This document shows, one piece after another, positions 19,754-29,681 of a DNA stretch of 38,337 nt. Each line of letters opens with the position of its first letter. Position 1 is the first letter of the stretch. Under the pieces are notes generated by a model. It saw only the letters and a list, made by a program, of their open reading frames with translations, was not told the DNA's origin and ran no database searches. The stretch is from IMG/VR virus record IMGVR_UViG_3300020420_000035, positions 1-38,337 of that record. One strand, written 5' to 3'. This DNA comes from a virus. A program made the translations under genes and the position numbers.

Positions 19754-21523
19754 TTAGTAAATTACTCGAATGTCTCCTCCATTTGGGATGACTTGATAAG
19801 GTGTACCAGATACTGCTCTACCTGCAGCACCTCCACCAGGATTTGACTTACCCCAGTCTCCACCTGCAACACCAGGTTGACCAGGTGTGCCAGGTGTACC
19901 AGGTTGCCCATCACCACCAGGTGTGCCATCTGTACCTGGTTGACCTGGTGTGCCAGGTGTGCCAGGTGTCCCATCACCACCAGGTGTTCCATCAGTACCA
20001 GGTTGCCCATCTGTACCAGGTTGACCAGGTTGACCATCTGTAGCAGCACCACCTTGTGCGGGTTGACCTGGTTGTCCACCAGAACCAGGATTTCCTTGAG
20101 TCGCTGATCCACCAGGTGTACCAGGTTGACCTTGAGTTCCTTGAGTTGCTGCGGTTGCTGAAGTGCCAGGTGTACCAGGTGTCCCTGCACCACCAGGTGT
20201 TCCCTGTGTGCCAGGTGTTCCACCAGAGGAATTTAGAGTTTCAGTTAGATTGTTCCAACCTCTACCTCCACTACCAGAACCTGCTAATCCTTTAACACCC
20301 TTAACTCCATTATAACCCCCTTGTCCAGCTAAACCACCTTGTCCTCCTTGACCACCTAAACCTTTGCTTCCTCCTTGTCCACCAACACCTGCTCCACCAC
20401 CTGCTCCTTTTCCTCCTCCAGTACCACCTTGCCCTCCAAGACCACCTGCCATAGCAGCACGATTATTGATAGCATACTGTTGTGACTGTTGAGCATTTGC
20501 AGTTTGTTGTGTTGCCTGTGTAGTAGTTTGGTTACTAGGATACCTTGACCACCACTCTCTGCGTCTTGATGTGTTTTGAGTATAAGATAGAATGGTTTGT
20601 TGTACTGTGGTAGTAACTCTTTGCCAGTTATATGAAATCCATGTTTGCTGACCTGGTTGACCTGGTTGACCAGATGAACCTGGTGTGCCATCTATTCCAT
20701 CTGAACCTGATGAACCTGGTGAACCATCAACACCATCTTGACCATCAGCACCAGGTTGACCATCAACACCTGCCTGACCTGGTGACACATTATTACTTCC
20801 ATCTGTCCCATCTACACCGTCTACACCATCAAATCCTCCACCACCACCTGCCCATATTTTAGAAGTTGATCCTTCACATGATACAAATACAACTCTAGTT
20901 GCAGGTGCAGAGGGATTTGATATTGTTATAGCATGACCACCAGGATTTCCTGTTCCTGTTCCTTTAACACCACCTGCTGCCATGATACCCATACCTGCAG
21001 GAGAATTATTAACAAATAGATTAAGATTAGATGATGCAGAACTGGCAATTGATACAGCAGGTGTGCTAGTATCATCTGAGACTATCCTACCTCTAATTTT
21101 TAAGTATTTGGTAATATTTCTATTGAGATTATTTCCCCAGTTTACACTAGCAGTTGGTGTGTCAGGTCCTGTAAGAGTACCTGCATCAAATTTCTGCTCA
21201 GTTGCATTTGGGTCTTGTTCTATAACATATTCTTTTATTATATCTTTTACATCTTGAGGTGATATAGCACCACTTGTAGGTACTCCAACATTTTCTACAG
21301 CATCTAAAATATATGGTAAATGTGGATCTGAGGATGTAGGATGTGCAGGGAAATTATATGGTGCGTCTATATCTGTAACTCTATACAATTCTGATGCAGA
21401 AATAGATTTTGATGTATCACCTATTGCTGCTCTAATTTGACCAAATGAAAACTCAGTATTATTTGGTATGTCAGATGTTTTTAATAATTGTTGGGTAGTA
21501 TTTGACCAATCAGGTGCTGCCAT
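19754..21523 (-). CDS. collagen-like phage structural protein
   Basis: 589 aa. Residues 1-230 form a globular N-terminal part with a Gly/Asn-rich stretch (GGVKGTGTGNPGGHAITI). Collagen-like Gly-x-y triplets appear at about 230-305, then a Trp/Gln-rich insertion (WISYNWQRVTTTVQQTIL...), a Gly-rich section, and a second collagen-like part (about 440-560) rich in GTPGTPG and GQPGTDG. The end, GGGAAGRAVSGTPYQVIPNGGDIRVIY, resembles phage fibre tips. Pro is very often in the Y position, followed by Gly (X-Pro-Gly), which is the substrate position for prolyl-4-hydroxylase. Probably a trimeric fibre or decoration; the position in the virion is unknown. Confidence 0.8.
   Translation of the reverse strand: MAAPDWSNTTQQLLKTSDIPNNTEFSFGQIRAAIGDTSKSISASELYRVTDIDAPYNFPAHPTSSDPHLPYILDAVENVGVPTSGAISPQDVKDIIKEYVIEQDPNATEQKFDAGTLTGPDTPTASVNWGNNLNRNITKYLKIRGRIVSDDTSTPAVSIASSASSNLNLFVNNSPAGMGIMAAGGVKGTGTGNPGGHAITISNPSAPATRVVFVSCEGSTSKIWAGGGGGFDGVDGVDGTDGSNNVSPGQAGVDGQPGADGQDGVDGSPGSSGSDGIDGTPGSSGQPGQPGQQTWISYNWQRVTTTVQQTILSYTQNTSRRREWWSRYPSNQTTTQATQQTANAQQSQQYAINNRAAMAGGLGGQGGTGGGKGAGGGAGVGGQGGSKGLGGQGGQGGLAGQGGYNGVKGVKGLAGSGSGGRGWNNLTETLNSSGGTPGTQGTPGGAGTPGTPGTSATAATQGTQGQPGTPGGSATQGNPGSGGQPGQPAQGGAATDGQPGQPGTDGQPGTDGTPGGDGTPGTPGTPGQPGTDGTPGGDGQPGTPGTPGQPGVAGGDWGKSNPGGGAAGRAVSGTPYQVIPNGGDIRVIY
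19861..20800. repeat. DNA repeats encoding collagen-like triplets
   Basis: Tandem variants of the 9-base word CCAGGTGTG (plus strand), with CACCAGGT and TTGACCAGG, encode Gly-x-Pro and Gly-x-Asp triplets on the minus strand. The region explains the long open frames on other strands here, which are not genes. Such repeats can expand or contract by slippage. Confidence 0.75.
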
Positions 21524-21530
21524 AGTTTCC

Positions 21531-24092
21531 TCAACTGAATGAACCTAGTACAATGGAACCTACTCCTACTAGATTTAGTACAGCAGTATTTCCTACTGTA
21601 ATTATTTCATAACCAGTGGTTGCACTACCTACTAATGATCTCCACTGATCATCTGCACAATAAACCTGTATTTGATGTGTAGGTGAGAAATAACCCATGT
21701 TAGAAGTTGTCCAACCAACTGGTTCATCTACTGGGAATGTTGGTGTCTGGTTTGTTTTACTTTGCTCACTCTCAAATATAGGACCTTTGAATCCTCTAAT
21801 CGCCATCCAGTCATTAAGTGTCTTACCATATGTCTCTGACACCATACCAATAAAGTTACCACTTCCCTGACCCATAGCAACTCTAAGTTTCATATCATGC
21901 TTACTGAACCAGATGTTACCAGTATGATCTCCATCACTGTGGAAGAATGACATACCACTATTATCTGTATTTCCTTCGCATACTGGTAAACATAGTGGAG
22001 CTCCTGCTGCTCTCATATCTAATGCACCACCAGGTTGAGTAGTGTTGAAACCAACTTGAACCACATTTGTAGCAACACCCACAGTGCCACCCATACCAGT
22101 GTGATCTCCAAACAATCTAATATTTCTATAGATGTCTACACTCTCTACTCCTTGACTTGTAGCAGCAACTGCAGTTGTACCAATACCAATACTACCACTC
22201 TCAAATATACTTACTGAATCTAATAAAGCATTTCCATTTCTACCGTAACCAACATAGAACTTACTGTTCATCAATCTGTCACCAGATGTTGTTCCAATAC
22301 CAACACCCTGAGAGTATGCGTCCATGAACAATTCTGACTGTGTAGCATATATCTCTACACCATCTGTAATTCTACGAACTCCAGTATTGACTCCAACATA
22401 TTGACTGAACATTCTAGTGTTCTGTCCAGATGTAACTAATATATCACTAAATGTACTAACACCTGATGCTCTATATCCAACAGCAGATACAACACCTGTA
22501 AGACCATCAATTTGAATTTGACCCGTTGATATTGTTCCAATACCCGTTACATTTAAACCACCTGCTATTTCTAAACTACTTGCCTTTGCATTTCCTATTG
22601 TGGATATACCTGCAACATTTAAGTTAGTTCCAACTATACTTGCACCTGTAATATTTCCACCACTAATAGCACCAGTCGCTGTGATAGCATCAGCACCAGT
22701 GATAGAACCATTCATAGTAATTCCTGATCCTATGATTAGTCCACCACCATTCAATACTCTTATATCTGAACCTGCAACGGTATTACCAACAACTAGACCA
22801 CTACCAATAGTCTGTCCTCCACCAATATTTGAACTATCAGTTGCATCTAATTCTCCTGCGGTTACAGTTCCAGTAACATTAAAGTCAGCACCACCTGTGA
22901 CAGTTCCTTGGAATGTTGATATACCTGCAACAGATAGACCTGCACCAACATTTAATACATTAATATTTTGTGTAGAACCTAACTCAACAGTACCTACTAA
23001 ACTACCACCGATTGATATACTTCCACCTAATATTAGATCACCATTATGGACTCTAACTGTACCAATAAATCCACCTGCATCACCAACTGCAGATATAGTA
23101 TTACCTACACCAATAAAGTTTCCAACTCTTAAATCTTCTCCTACTGTGCTAACACCTGCACCTCTGAGGAATGTAGGTGCTGTACCATTGATGTCAACAG
23201 AATCTACTTGAATATCTGGATCTCCACCTATACCATACGCAATTGCTGCATTTAATGATGTAGTTGCAGTTCCACTAAATGTGGTTGCAGTAACAATACC
23301 ATTGCTTGCTGTGATTCCACCTGATACTTGTATAGACTCAAACTCTGTAAGGTTGGAGAATGTTCCACCTCCAGATACAATACTGCTGACAATTATAGCA
23401 GGTACATCAGTCAATCCTTGTGCGTTGGTTGCAACTGTAGCAGTATCTGCATTACCTGCTAGACTTCCAACAATGGCACTGGATGCTGTTATGGTTGAGA
23501 ATGTACCAACATCAGCGTTTATATTACCCTGTCCTGCACCTGTCTGATTTAATACTGTGATATTTTTTGTTACTAATCCTTCAAATGTACCGATACCACT
23601 CTCGGCATCCATGTATATTTCATATCCTACAGCAAAATCTGAACCACCTCTGGGTTGTTCAGTTCCAATTCCTACATCTTTTAATGTAAAGATAGTGTCA
23701 CCTGCACCAGGATTTGTCCAAACTGATGCGGGAATATTTGTTAAATTTGCACCAGAACCAAAATATTCTACAGCAGTAACATTACCTTGCTCATCTACTG
23801 TGAATCCTGTAGTTCCAATACCAACTTGAAATGCTGCCTCTGGAACTGTAGTTCCTATACCTACTGATGATCCACTACTAACAGCAACATCATTCTTAAA
23901 TGAAGTAATACCTGTAACTGTTACATTATTAAATTCTGCACCTTCAGATACTATGACATTACCACGAACATCTAATTGTTGTCTAGGTATTGTACTACCA
24001 ATACCCACCAGACCATTATTGGAGATGAGGTCATCAGTATCTACTTGAATCCCATCTCTGAAATTTATGACTGATTTATAATTGCTTGGCAT
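21531..24092 (-). CDS. large fibre-like structural protein with GIGTT repeats
   Basis: 853 aa. The N-terminus (MPSNYKSVINFRDGIQVDTDDLISNNGLVGIGSTIPRQQLDVRGNV) is typical of the cyanophage tail-fibre-like proteins. The rest is built of short repeats with G-I-G-T-T or S-V-G-I-G-T (for example SVGIGTTVPEAAFQVGIGTTGF, SVSIFESGSIGIGTTAVA), Gly/Ser/Thr rich and strand forming. The C-terminal 150 residues (MSFFHSDGDHTGNIWFSKHDMKLRVAMG...) look like a receptor-binding or structural tip. It starts 27 bases after the 1753-aa gene. Role assignment is by analogy. Confidence 0.72.
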   Translation of the reverse strand: MPSNYKSVINFRDGIQVDTDDLISNNGLVGIGSTIPRQQLDVRGNVIVSEGAEFNNVTVTGITSFKNDVAVSSGSSVGIGTTVPEAAFQVGIGTTGFTVDEQGNVTAVEYFGSGANLTNIPASVWTNPGAGDTIFTLKDVGIGTEQPRGGSDFAVGYEIYMDAESGIGTFEGLVTKNITVLNQTGAGQGNINADVGTFSTITASSAIVGSLAGNADTATVATNAQGLTDVPAIIVSSIVSGGGTFSNLTEFESIQVSGGITASNGIVTATTFSGTATTSLNAAIAYGIGGDPDIQVDSVDINGTAPTFLRGAGVSTVGEDLRVGNFIGVGNTISAVGDAGGFIGTVRVHNGDLILGGSISIGGSLVGTVELGSTQNINVLNVGAGLSVAGISTFQGTVTGGADFNVTGTVTAGELDATDSSNIGGGQTIGSGLVVGNTVAGSDIRVLNGGGLIIGSGITMNGSITGADAITATGAISGGNITGASIVGTNLNVAGISTIGNAKASSLEIAGGLNVTGIGTISTGQIQIDGLTGVVSAVGYRASGVSTFSDILVTSGQNTRMFSQYVGVNTGVRRITDGVEIYATQSELFMDAYSQGVGIGTTSGDRLMNSKFYVGYGRNGNALLDSVSIFESGSIGIGTTAVAATSQGVESVDIYRNIRLFGDHTGMGGTVGVATNVVQVGFNTTQPGGALDMRAAGAPLCLPVCEGNTDNSGMSFFHSDGDHTGNIWFSKHDMKLRVAMGQGSGNFIGMVSETYGKTLNDWMAIRGFKGPIFESEQSKTNQTPTFPVDEPVGWTTSNMGYFSPTHQIQVYCADDQWRSLVGSATTGYEIITVGNTAVLNLVGVGSIVLGSFS

Positions 24093-24119
24093 TATCTTTT
24101 AGTAGGTAAAACCCTTGAG

Positions 24120-27100
24120 TTATTTATCTTTGATGTCATCAACCTTATTGGAAAGATCTTTGACTGCCTCTATGAGTAGAGGTATAAGTTTATTATAGTG
24201 GACACCTTTTGTGCCATCAGGTTTGGTTGATACTGCTTCTGGTAAAACCTTCTCAATATCTTGTGCGATCACACCTATGTCATGTCCAGAATAGTTTTTG
24301 TTACCTTCCTTCCAGTCGTATTCAGTACCACGAATTTGCATAACTTTGGCAAGAGGATTATCTAGTGTAGATATATTCTCTTTCAATGATATATCAGATG
24401 ATTGACCATAGAACGCAACAATGTCATCACAGACATGTAAAGGTCCTCCACAGAATGTAGCACCTGCACCTGCGAAATATACATCACCACTAAATGTTGT
24501 GAATCCAGTATTCTCAACTAATTGGTTATAAGTTACAGGTGCATCATACTGTGTATCAGTTGCAATTGCAACTCTGAAACCAGGTGCTGCATTTAGAACC
24601 AAGTTACCTTGAAGTGTTTTAGTTGTAATCTCATTCTTATTAGTACCAACACCAACAAGTACATTGTTGATAGCAGCACCATTAGGGAATGAACCAGAGA
24701 AGTCAATGTCTCCTGCTAGTTCGATAGTTCCACTGGATACTACCTTACCAGTCATAGAAACATCATTGGTCATAGTAACAGGACCATCAAGTTGTGATAG
24801 TATGTTTTGACCAGTACCACCTTCAACATTAAGTCTCTGTTTAACTGTGACTTCATCAAATACAACAGAGTTTGCAGAAGGATCTTCTCCTGTTATGCTT
24901 GGGATAGGAATATCAAATGATTTTTCCTGTCCAGTTGCAGAGTTAATCTTCTTATTACCAATAAAGAAGTCACCTCTATTGTTTAGTCCTGTATATACAT
25001 TTGAACCACCACCTCTATTCTGTGCCTGTGCTAAGTATTCCTCAGTCTCAGTTAGAGTTCTGTTCTGTACCTGTGGTAAACCAGTTGAGTAGTTACCAGG
25101 ACCATAACCAAGATATTCAAATGTGTGACCTGATGCTCTTAAGATAGATGGTCTTCTACCCTCCACTGCCAGAGTTCTTATCTTACGCATTGGAGAATTA
25201 ATCACATGAGTCTTAGGAACTGTTCCTAACTGACCTCTGAGAACAGTGAGTGAATCATTTCCTGATCCAGTTAGTCCTGTGTCAGCAACTCTTACAATCT
25301 CCTCATTAAGTTCAAGATAATCTCCTAATTCAAATCTATTTGCAGTACCAATACCACTAGCATGTTGTACTGGAATTACTGTTGCTGTTGCTGTTATATC
25401 AGTTTTTAATCCTACGCTATCTCCACCATATAGATTGAAATATCTAGCACCTATTGCTTCTTTAACATCAACTGTCTGGTTGTTATCTGAGAAAGCATGT
25501 GGTAGTATTCTATATCCTGATACAAATACTGGATCTGTGACTGTGGTTGAAGTAAACTCATTAGGTGATGCGATAGTATTACTATAGAAATCTCCTATCT
25601 TATTATTGTTATTATCTACAAGTGTAAACTGTCCTCCTCTCCTAATATTATGAGGAGTAGATGTAGTAAATGTTGTCAATCCTGTAGTAACATCAAAATG
25701 AGTAGATGCTATAGCAACAGAAGGACCTGATTTAAAGATGTATTGTCCAGATGCAGAATTATTAGGAATTATTGTGGGATCTCCTGCGGTAGCAGCAATA
25801 GCAATACTACTTGAAGAAGGAATGGATGTAATTCTGTAATATCCATCAGATGTCTTACCTACACCAGTTACCTGTATTGTATCATTGACATTGTTAATAA
25901 TACCTGCAGTTGGAACTCCTATGGATGCACCTGTAAAGTTCTCAGGGAATAATGTCTCTCCTCCAACATAACCAGAGCCAGGTGACTGTAGTTTGAAATA
26001 TGTTATCGAAGTAGAACCAACACCAACTTTTATATGTGCAGTTGCACCATTCCAATTTTGTGATCCATCTAATAATCTTACATTATATTTGTCTGTAACA
26101 GCAAATCCTGTGCCACTACTAAATGGTGATAGATTTTCATATTCTTTCACCCCGTTGAAATCATGCTGTCCCGTAAGTTGAACAGTTACAATACCTGCTG
26201 ATACTGGAGTAACACTAGAGACACCAAGACCAACACCAAAATTTTGTGCAAATTTATCTATTGCTTCTCTAGTTGATGAGTTAAGTATGTTATTAGAATC
26301 AACCTTACCAAGTGGAGCTCTTCTTGCGAAGGACTTCATAGCAGGTGGGTTCTTTCTTACATTATCTCTATCTAACTGTGGATAGAAATCACTAACCTGC
26401 TGACTATAATTTTGATCTGTAAATTCGCCAGGTGGTGTGTAATCAGATGCTAAAATTTCTAATAGATATACACCATCAGTTTCACCTTTAACATAAGGTT
26501 TCAATACTGTAGATCTATACACATCAAAGTTACCTTTGTTATCCTTAACAGTAAATCTAGGTAAATCTAAACCTCTATTTGCAGTATTGTCTATGAAATT
26601 ACCTGTATTTTTTGTATCTCCATCTACATCAGTATTACTATACTGGAACTCCATGTTATTAGGAACTCCAGTTACAGTATAGAATCCATTATATCCTCTT
26701 TTATCTACACCTGTAGGGTTGTTACTATCAAGAATATTCTCAGTATATACAAGTTGTCCTACCTTTACACCATGTGGTAGTTCTGCTCTAACTGTGACAG
26801 TATTACCTACTTCACTTGTTGTTGCAATAAACCCGTAGTTTCTCTTGAAATTATTATCCGAAGAAGTAATTGAAGTTGCAGTAGCATCAGATGTTTTTGC
26901 AAATCCAGTTGTGCTTGAAGGTTGCAATACAAATCCATCTACGGGATCTCTTGAGTTCTCTGCCTCTTTTGGAATTACATAACGAACTTTATATAATTTG
27001 TTATCAATACCTCTACGATCTTCATATCTCTTGAAGTATGATGCATCAGTCTCAGGATTATTTTTAACATAATCATTGTTATTAAGTTGATCGTAAAGAT

Positions 27101-29381
27101 TAGAGTTTGTCTCAGTTAAAACATACCAGTTTTTCTGTGTATCATCAAACTGAACTGGATGTCCTATGTCATTAGGTTTCTTATCACTAACTCTACTTTC
27201 TATTCTTAAATCACTACCACCATAAACTGATATAGGAATATTATTAATAGCATTTGATAATGTGCTTGCTAATTTTAAACCAGTTGGTGTAGATTTGATT
27301 GCATAGTAAACTCTATTTGGTTCTAATCCCTCTGGTAGGTCACCATCATCACTAATAACACGAATTGTCTCACCATTTACGATACCAATATCTTGTATTG
27401 CCAGTTCAAAATTAGTATTAGGTACACCTGCAGTACTAAATTTAGTTCCTTGATGGGAATTAATACCGATACCTGCAGTTTGAACACCAGTTGTTACATT
27501 CTCTGGCATATAAACTGGAGATCCAAATTCAGTACCACCTATGGATACATATAATTCTTCATTTAAGTTTGCACCTAATCTATAACCCTGTGTTAATGGA
27601 AGTGGTGGTACATCTTCTCTATTGAATCCAGAGAGATATAAGTGTGATGATATACCTGCCTGTTGTGTTTTATCTACATCTAACTGGAAATATGATATTT
27701 TATCTCTGTTTTCCTCATAAGTAGGAACCCACTCAGGAGAAACAATGTGTGTGATATATCCTTGATCATCCCTTGGGAAAGCATCTGGTCTAAATCCACC
27801 TGCAATTAAGGCATGTTGTCCAAAGTTGGAGTTAGAGTTAGTGATTGAAGCATCAGCACCACCTGACCCCTTAATATGACCATTATAACCAATAGCAAAT
27901 ACTGATACAATCTGCATGACTGCATCATTATCCATTTCTACATGGTTTTGTTCCCATCCCTTACGATATATTGCACCACTATCTAAATGATACACTGTGT
28001 TAGGGTCAGTAGAACTAGATTCTGCTGCTAGGGTAGCACCTGTAGTCTTTTGATATGCTATTCCTTCATATTGACGACTCTCTTTATTATATTTTACAAA
28101 TGCTCTATCATCTTTCTGTAGTGATATACCAGTAAACTGAGCAACAACCATGGATCTGAAACCATCTGCCTTTGCTCCATCTGCTTTCATACCATTCATA
28201 CCATAGACTGATCTTAGAGAACAGTTAAAGATATAAGGTGATGCACCTTTTACAGTATCTGCTTCAATAGTTGCTCTTGCTGCACTAATATTTGTAGGTG
28301 TAGCAGGTAAGTTAGCAGGGACATCAGGTATTAAGTATGTAAACTGCGTAGCTGATGGTACACTCTGAACAGATGTTGATATATTATATGGTGTAACATT
28401 GACACCACTAATCTTAATTGGTGTGCCTGTAGTCAATCCATGAGGTGACTGGGTTGTGACAGTTACCTGAGTGGTAGCTGTTGTACCATCACCTGCTATA
28501 ATTGATGATATAATAATAGGGTCATTACCTAACGCACCAACTATCTCGTATTCTGGTCTTACTTTATCGAAGTCACCTAAGAAATTAGGATACTCATAAT
28601 CGACCTCTCTACCAGTTGGTTCTTGGTATGCATAACTTAGTTTGTAATAGTACATACTAAGGTCGGTTACATACCCTTCTACATCATTCACACCATCAGC
28701 ATACTCAAAACAAGTTAATTTGTGATGAGAGAATGTTGGTTTTGATTGATTTGCTTCATTAAATTGTTGATGATCGGTATATACCAAACCGTTTTCATCA
28801 CCATCAAAGAATGAAAACTGCCAGAAGTAGCAACTACCTGTAATTCTCATTATTGCAGATTTGGGTACTGCATCATCTGTAGGGTTTGGGACATATAAAG
28901 GTCTTATCTTTGTCTTTCTTAAATCCATACCAACTATGGAAGTACCTCTTGGTACAATTACACCACCATAGACTGAGTTAAATTTGTATAGTACATTATT
29001 CTCAACTGATAAGTCAAACTCACTTGTAAGACTTAATCCAAAAGTTAATGATGCTAATTGTTCTGCACCTGTAGGTGATACTGATAATGCTCTAGTCCCA
29101 TCAGTAGGGTCTGGTTTTATTGCAAATCCTGGTCTATTATCAATTTGATGTTCGCCTGGATATATCAATATAGTTGTCTTATCTGTGTCATCATTATCAA
29201 TACCTGGTTGATATGAAAATCTTGCTGACTCTATAAGAGCTCTTTGAATTGTCTTGAAAGGTTTTGTTAAAGAGTTACCTTGGTTGGTGATACTGTCTGT
29301 AGAGTCCAAATCATTTGGATTTACATAAAGGATTCGACCCTCGGTATTCTTTATAAAATTTTCTAACTTATTTAATGGCAT
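24120..29381 (-). CDS. giant tail-fibre protein with C-terminal S74 chaperone domain
   Basis: 1753 aa. The N-terminal 90 residues (NTEGRILYVNPNDLDSTDSITNQGNSLTKPFKTIQRALIESARFSYQPGIDNDDTDKTTILIYPGEHQ) have the 'tkPFkTIqrAl' and 'I-x-IyPGeY' signature of pectate-lyase-like beta-helix proteins of cyanophages. The middle is long, strand-rich and Gly/Asn/Thr-rich. The C-terminus (from about 1662; SDISLKENISTLDNPLAKVMQIRGTEYDWK..., then HDIGVIAQDIEKVLPEAV) is a peptidase S74 intramolecular chaperone with the SDxxLKxNI and DIGxIAQeV motifs. Such domains trimerise the fibre and may cleave themselves off. It is the first gene of the fibre operon, starting 32 bases from a late promoter. Confidence 0.88.
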   Translation of the reverse strand: MPLNKLENFIKNTEGRILYVNPNDLDSTDSITNQGNSLTKPFKTIQRALIESARFSYQPGIDNDDTDKTTILIYPGEHQIDNRPGFAIKPDPTDGTRALSVSPTGAEQLASLTFGLSLTSEFDLSVENNVLYKFNSVYGGVIVPRGTSIVGMDLRKTKIRPLYVPNPTDDAVPKSAIMRITGSCYFWQFSFFDGDENGLVYTDHQQFNEANQSKPTFSHHKLTCFEYADGVNDVEGYVTDLSMYYYKLSYAYQEPTGREVDYEYPNFLGDFDKVRPEYEIVGALGNDPIIISSIIAGDGTTATTQVTVTTQSPHGLTTGTPIKISGVNVTPYNISTSVQSVPSATQFTYLIPDVPANLPATPTNISAARATIEADTVKGASPYIFNCSLRSVYGMNGMKADGAKADGFRSMVVAQFTGISLQKDDRAFVKYNKESRQYEGIAYQKTTGATLAAESSSTDPNTVYHLDSGAIYRKGWEQNHVEMDNDAVMQIVSVFAIGYNGHIKGSGGADASITNSNSNFGQHALIAGGFRPDAFPRDDQGYITHIVSPEWVPTYEENRDKISYFQLDVDKTQQAGISSHLYLSGFNREDVPPLPLTQGYRLGANLNEELYVSIGGTEFGSPVYMPENVTTGVQTAGIGINSHQGTKFSTAGVPNTNFELAIQDIGIVNGETIRVISDDGDLPEGLEPNRVYYAIKSTPTGLKLASTLSNAINNIPISVYGGSDLRIESRVSDKKPNDIGHPVQFDDTQKNWYVLTETNSNLYDQLNNNDYVKNNPETDASYFKRYEDRRGIDNKLYKVRYVIPKEAENSRDPVDGFVLQPSSTTGFAKTSDATATSITSSDNNFKRNYGFIATTSEVGNTVTVRAELPHGVKVGQLVYTENILDSNNPTGVDKRGYNGFYTVTGVPNNMEFQYSNTDVDGDTKNTGNFIDNTANRGLDLPRFTVKDNKGNFDVYRSTVLKPYVKGETDGVYLLEILASDYTPPGEFTDQNYSQQVSDFYPQLDRDNVRKNPPAMKSFARRAPLGKVDSNNILNSSTREAIDKFAQNFGVGLGVSSVTPVSAGIVTVQLTGQHDFNGVKEYENLSPFSSGTGFAVTDKYNVRLLDGSQNWNGATAHIKVGVGSTSITYFKLQSPGSGYVGGETLFPENFTGASIGVPTAGIINNVNDTIQVTGVGKTSDGYYRITSIPSSSSIAIAATAGDPTIIPNNSASGQYIFKSGPSVAIASTHFDVTTGLTTFTTSTPHNIRRGGQFTLVDNNNNKIGDFYSNTIASPNEFTSTTVTDPVFVSGYRILPHAFSDNNQTVDVKEAIGARYFNLYGGDSVGLKTDITATATVIPVQHASGIGTANRFELGDYLELNEEIVRVADTGLTGSGNDSLTVLRGQLGTVPKTHVINSPMRKIRTLAVEGRRPSILRASGHTFEYLGYGPGNYSTGLPQVQNRTLTETEEYLAQAQNRGGGSNVYTGLNNRGDFFIGNKKINSATGQEKSFDIPIPSITGEDPSANSVVFDEVTVKQRLNVEGGTGQNILSQLDGPVTMTNDVSMTGKVVSSGTIELAGDIDFSGSFPNGAAINNVLVGVGTNKNEITTKTLQGNLVLNAAPGFRVAIATDTQYDAPVTYNQLVENTGFTTFSGDVYFAGAGATFCGGPLHVCDDIVAFYGQSSDISLKENISTLDNPLAKVMQIRGTEYDWKEGNKNYSGHDIGVIAQDIEKVLPEAVSTKPDGTKGVHYNKLIPLLIEAVKDLSNKVDDIKDK

Positions 29382-29412
29382 CTCACTATCAGTAGATACA
29401 GGTTGCTTCAGT

Positions 29413-29420
29413 TATTTAGC
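29413..29420 (-). promoter_or_regulatory. T4-type late promoter for the fibre operon
   Basis: GCTAAATA on the minus strand, a close match to the TATAAATA late element. It lies about 32 bases upstream of the 1753-aa start, and pairs with the divergent element at 29425-29432. Confidence 0.6.
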
Positions 29421-29424
29421 CTAG

Positions 29425-29432
29425 TCTAAATA
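29425..29432 (+). promoter_or_regulatory. T4-type late promoter for the plus-strand operon
   Basis: TCTAAATA, 18 bases before the ATG at 29451; the expected start lies about 6 bases downstream of the element. It is separated from the minus-strand late element by only 4 bases, so the two sites are back to back. Confidence 0.6.
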
Positions 29433-29450
29433 CTTCTATACAATAATATT

Positions 29451-29681
29451 ATGGATCTTCAAAAGATAGCAACTTATAGTTCAGCAGCAGCAGTCGTTGG
29501 GACAGGTGCAATCGTTGGTGGTGGTCAAGTAATTGACAACATAAATGATGGACCTACAAAACGACAAGAAGCACAAATTGAACAAATAAGGCAAGTTGTC
29601 GCTGAAGAAGTCTTTAAGCAATTAAAGAATGCGTGGCCTGAGACATCAGGACCAGTAAAAGGAACTCCACTAAAACAATGA
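29451..29681 (+). CDS. small membrane protein, 76 aa
   Basis: MDLQKIATYSSAAAVVGTGAIVGGGQVIDNIND opens with one hydrophobic Ala/Gly/Val segment (about 9-28) and then a helix with Glu/Gln heptads (RQEAQIEQIRQVVAEEVFKQLKNAW). N-terminal signal-anchor or internal-virion-type protein. It heads a five- to six-gene plus-strand operon with ATGA overlaps. A holin-like role is possible but unsupported. No family recognised. Confidence 0.62.
   Translation: MDLQKIATYSSAAAVVGTGAIVGGGQVIDNINDGPTKRQEAQIEQIRQVVAEEVFKQLKNAWPETSGPVKGTPLKQ

Noticed and set aside
19762-20691. Long open frames on both strands inside the collagen-like gene (for example 153 and 111 codons on the minus strand, several on the plus strand)
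   Set aside because: They result from the 9-base collagen repeats, which keep other frames open; their translations are low-complexity (HLV, QVYQV) without starts or ribosome sites that fit.
22600-23211. 203-codon plus-strand frame inside the GIGTT-repeat fibre gene
   Set aside because: It is a mirror of the Gly/Ser/Thr/Val repeats (translated as Pro/Thr/Ile-rich) and lies wholly within a well supported minus-strand gene.
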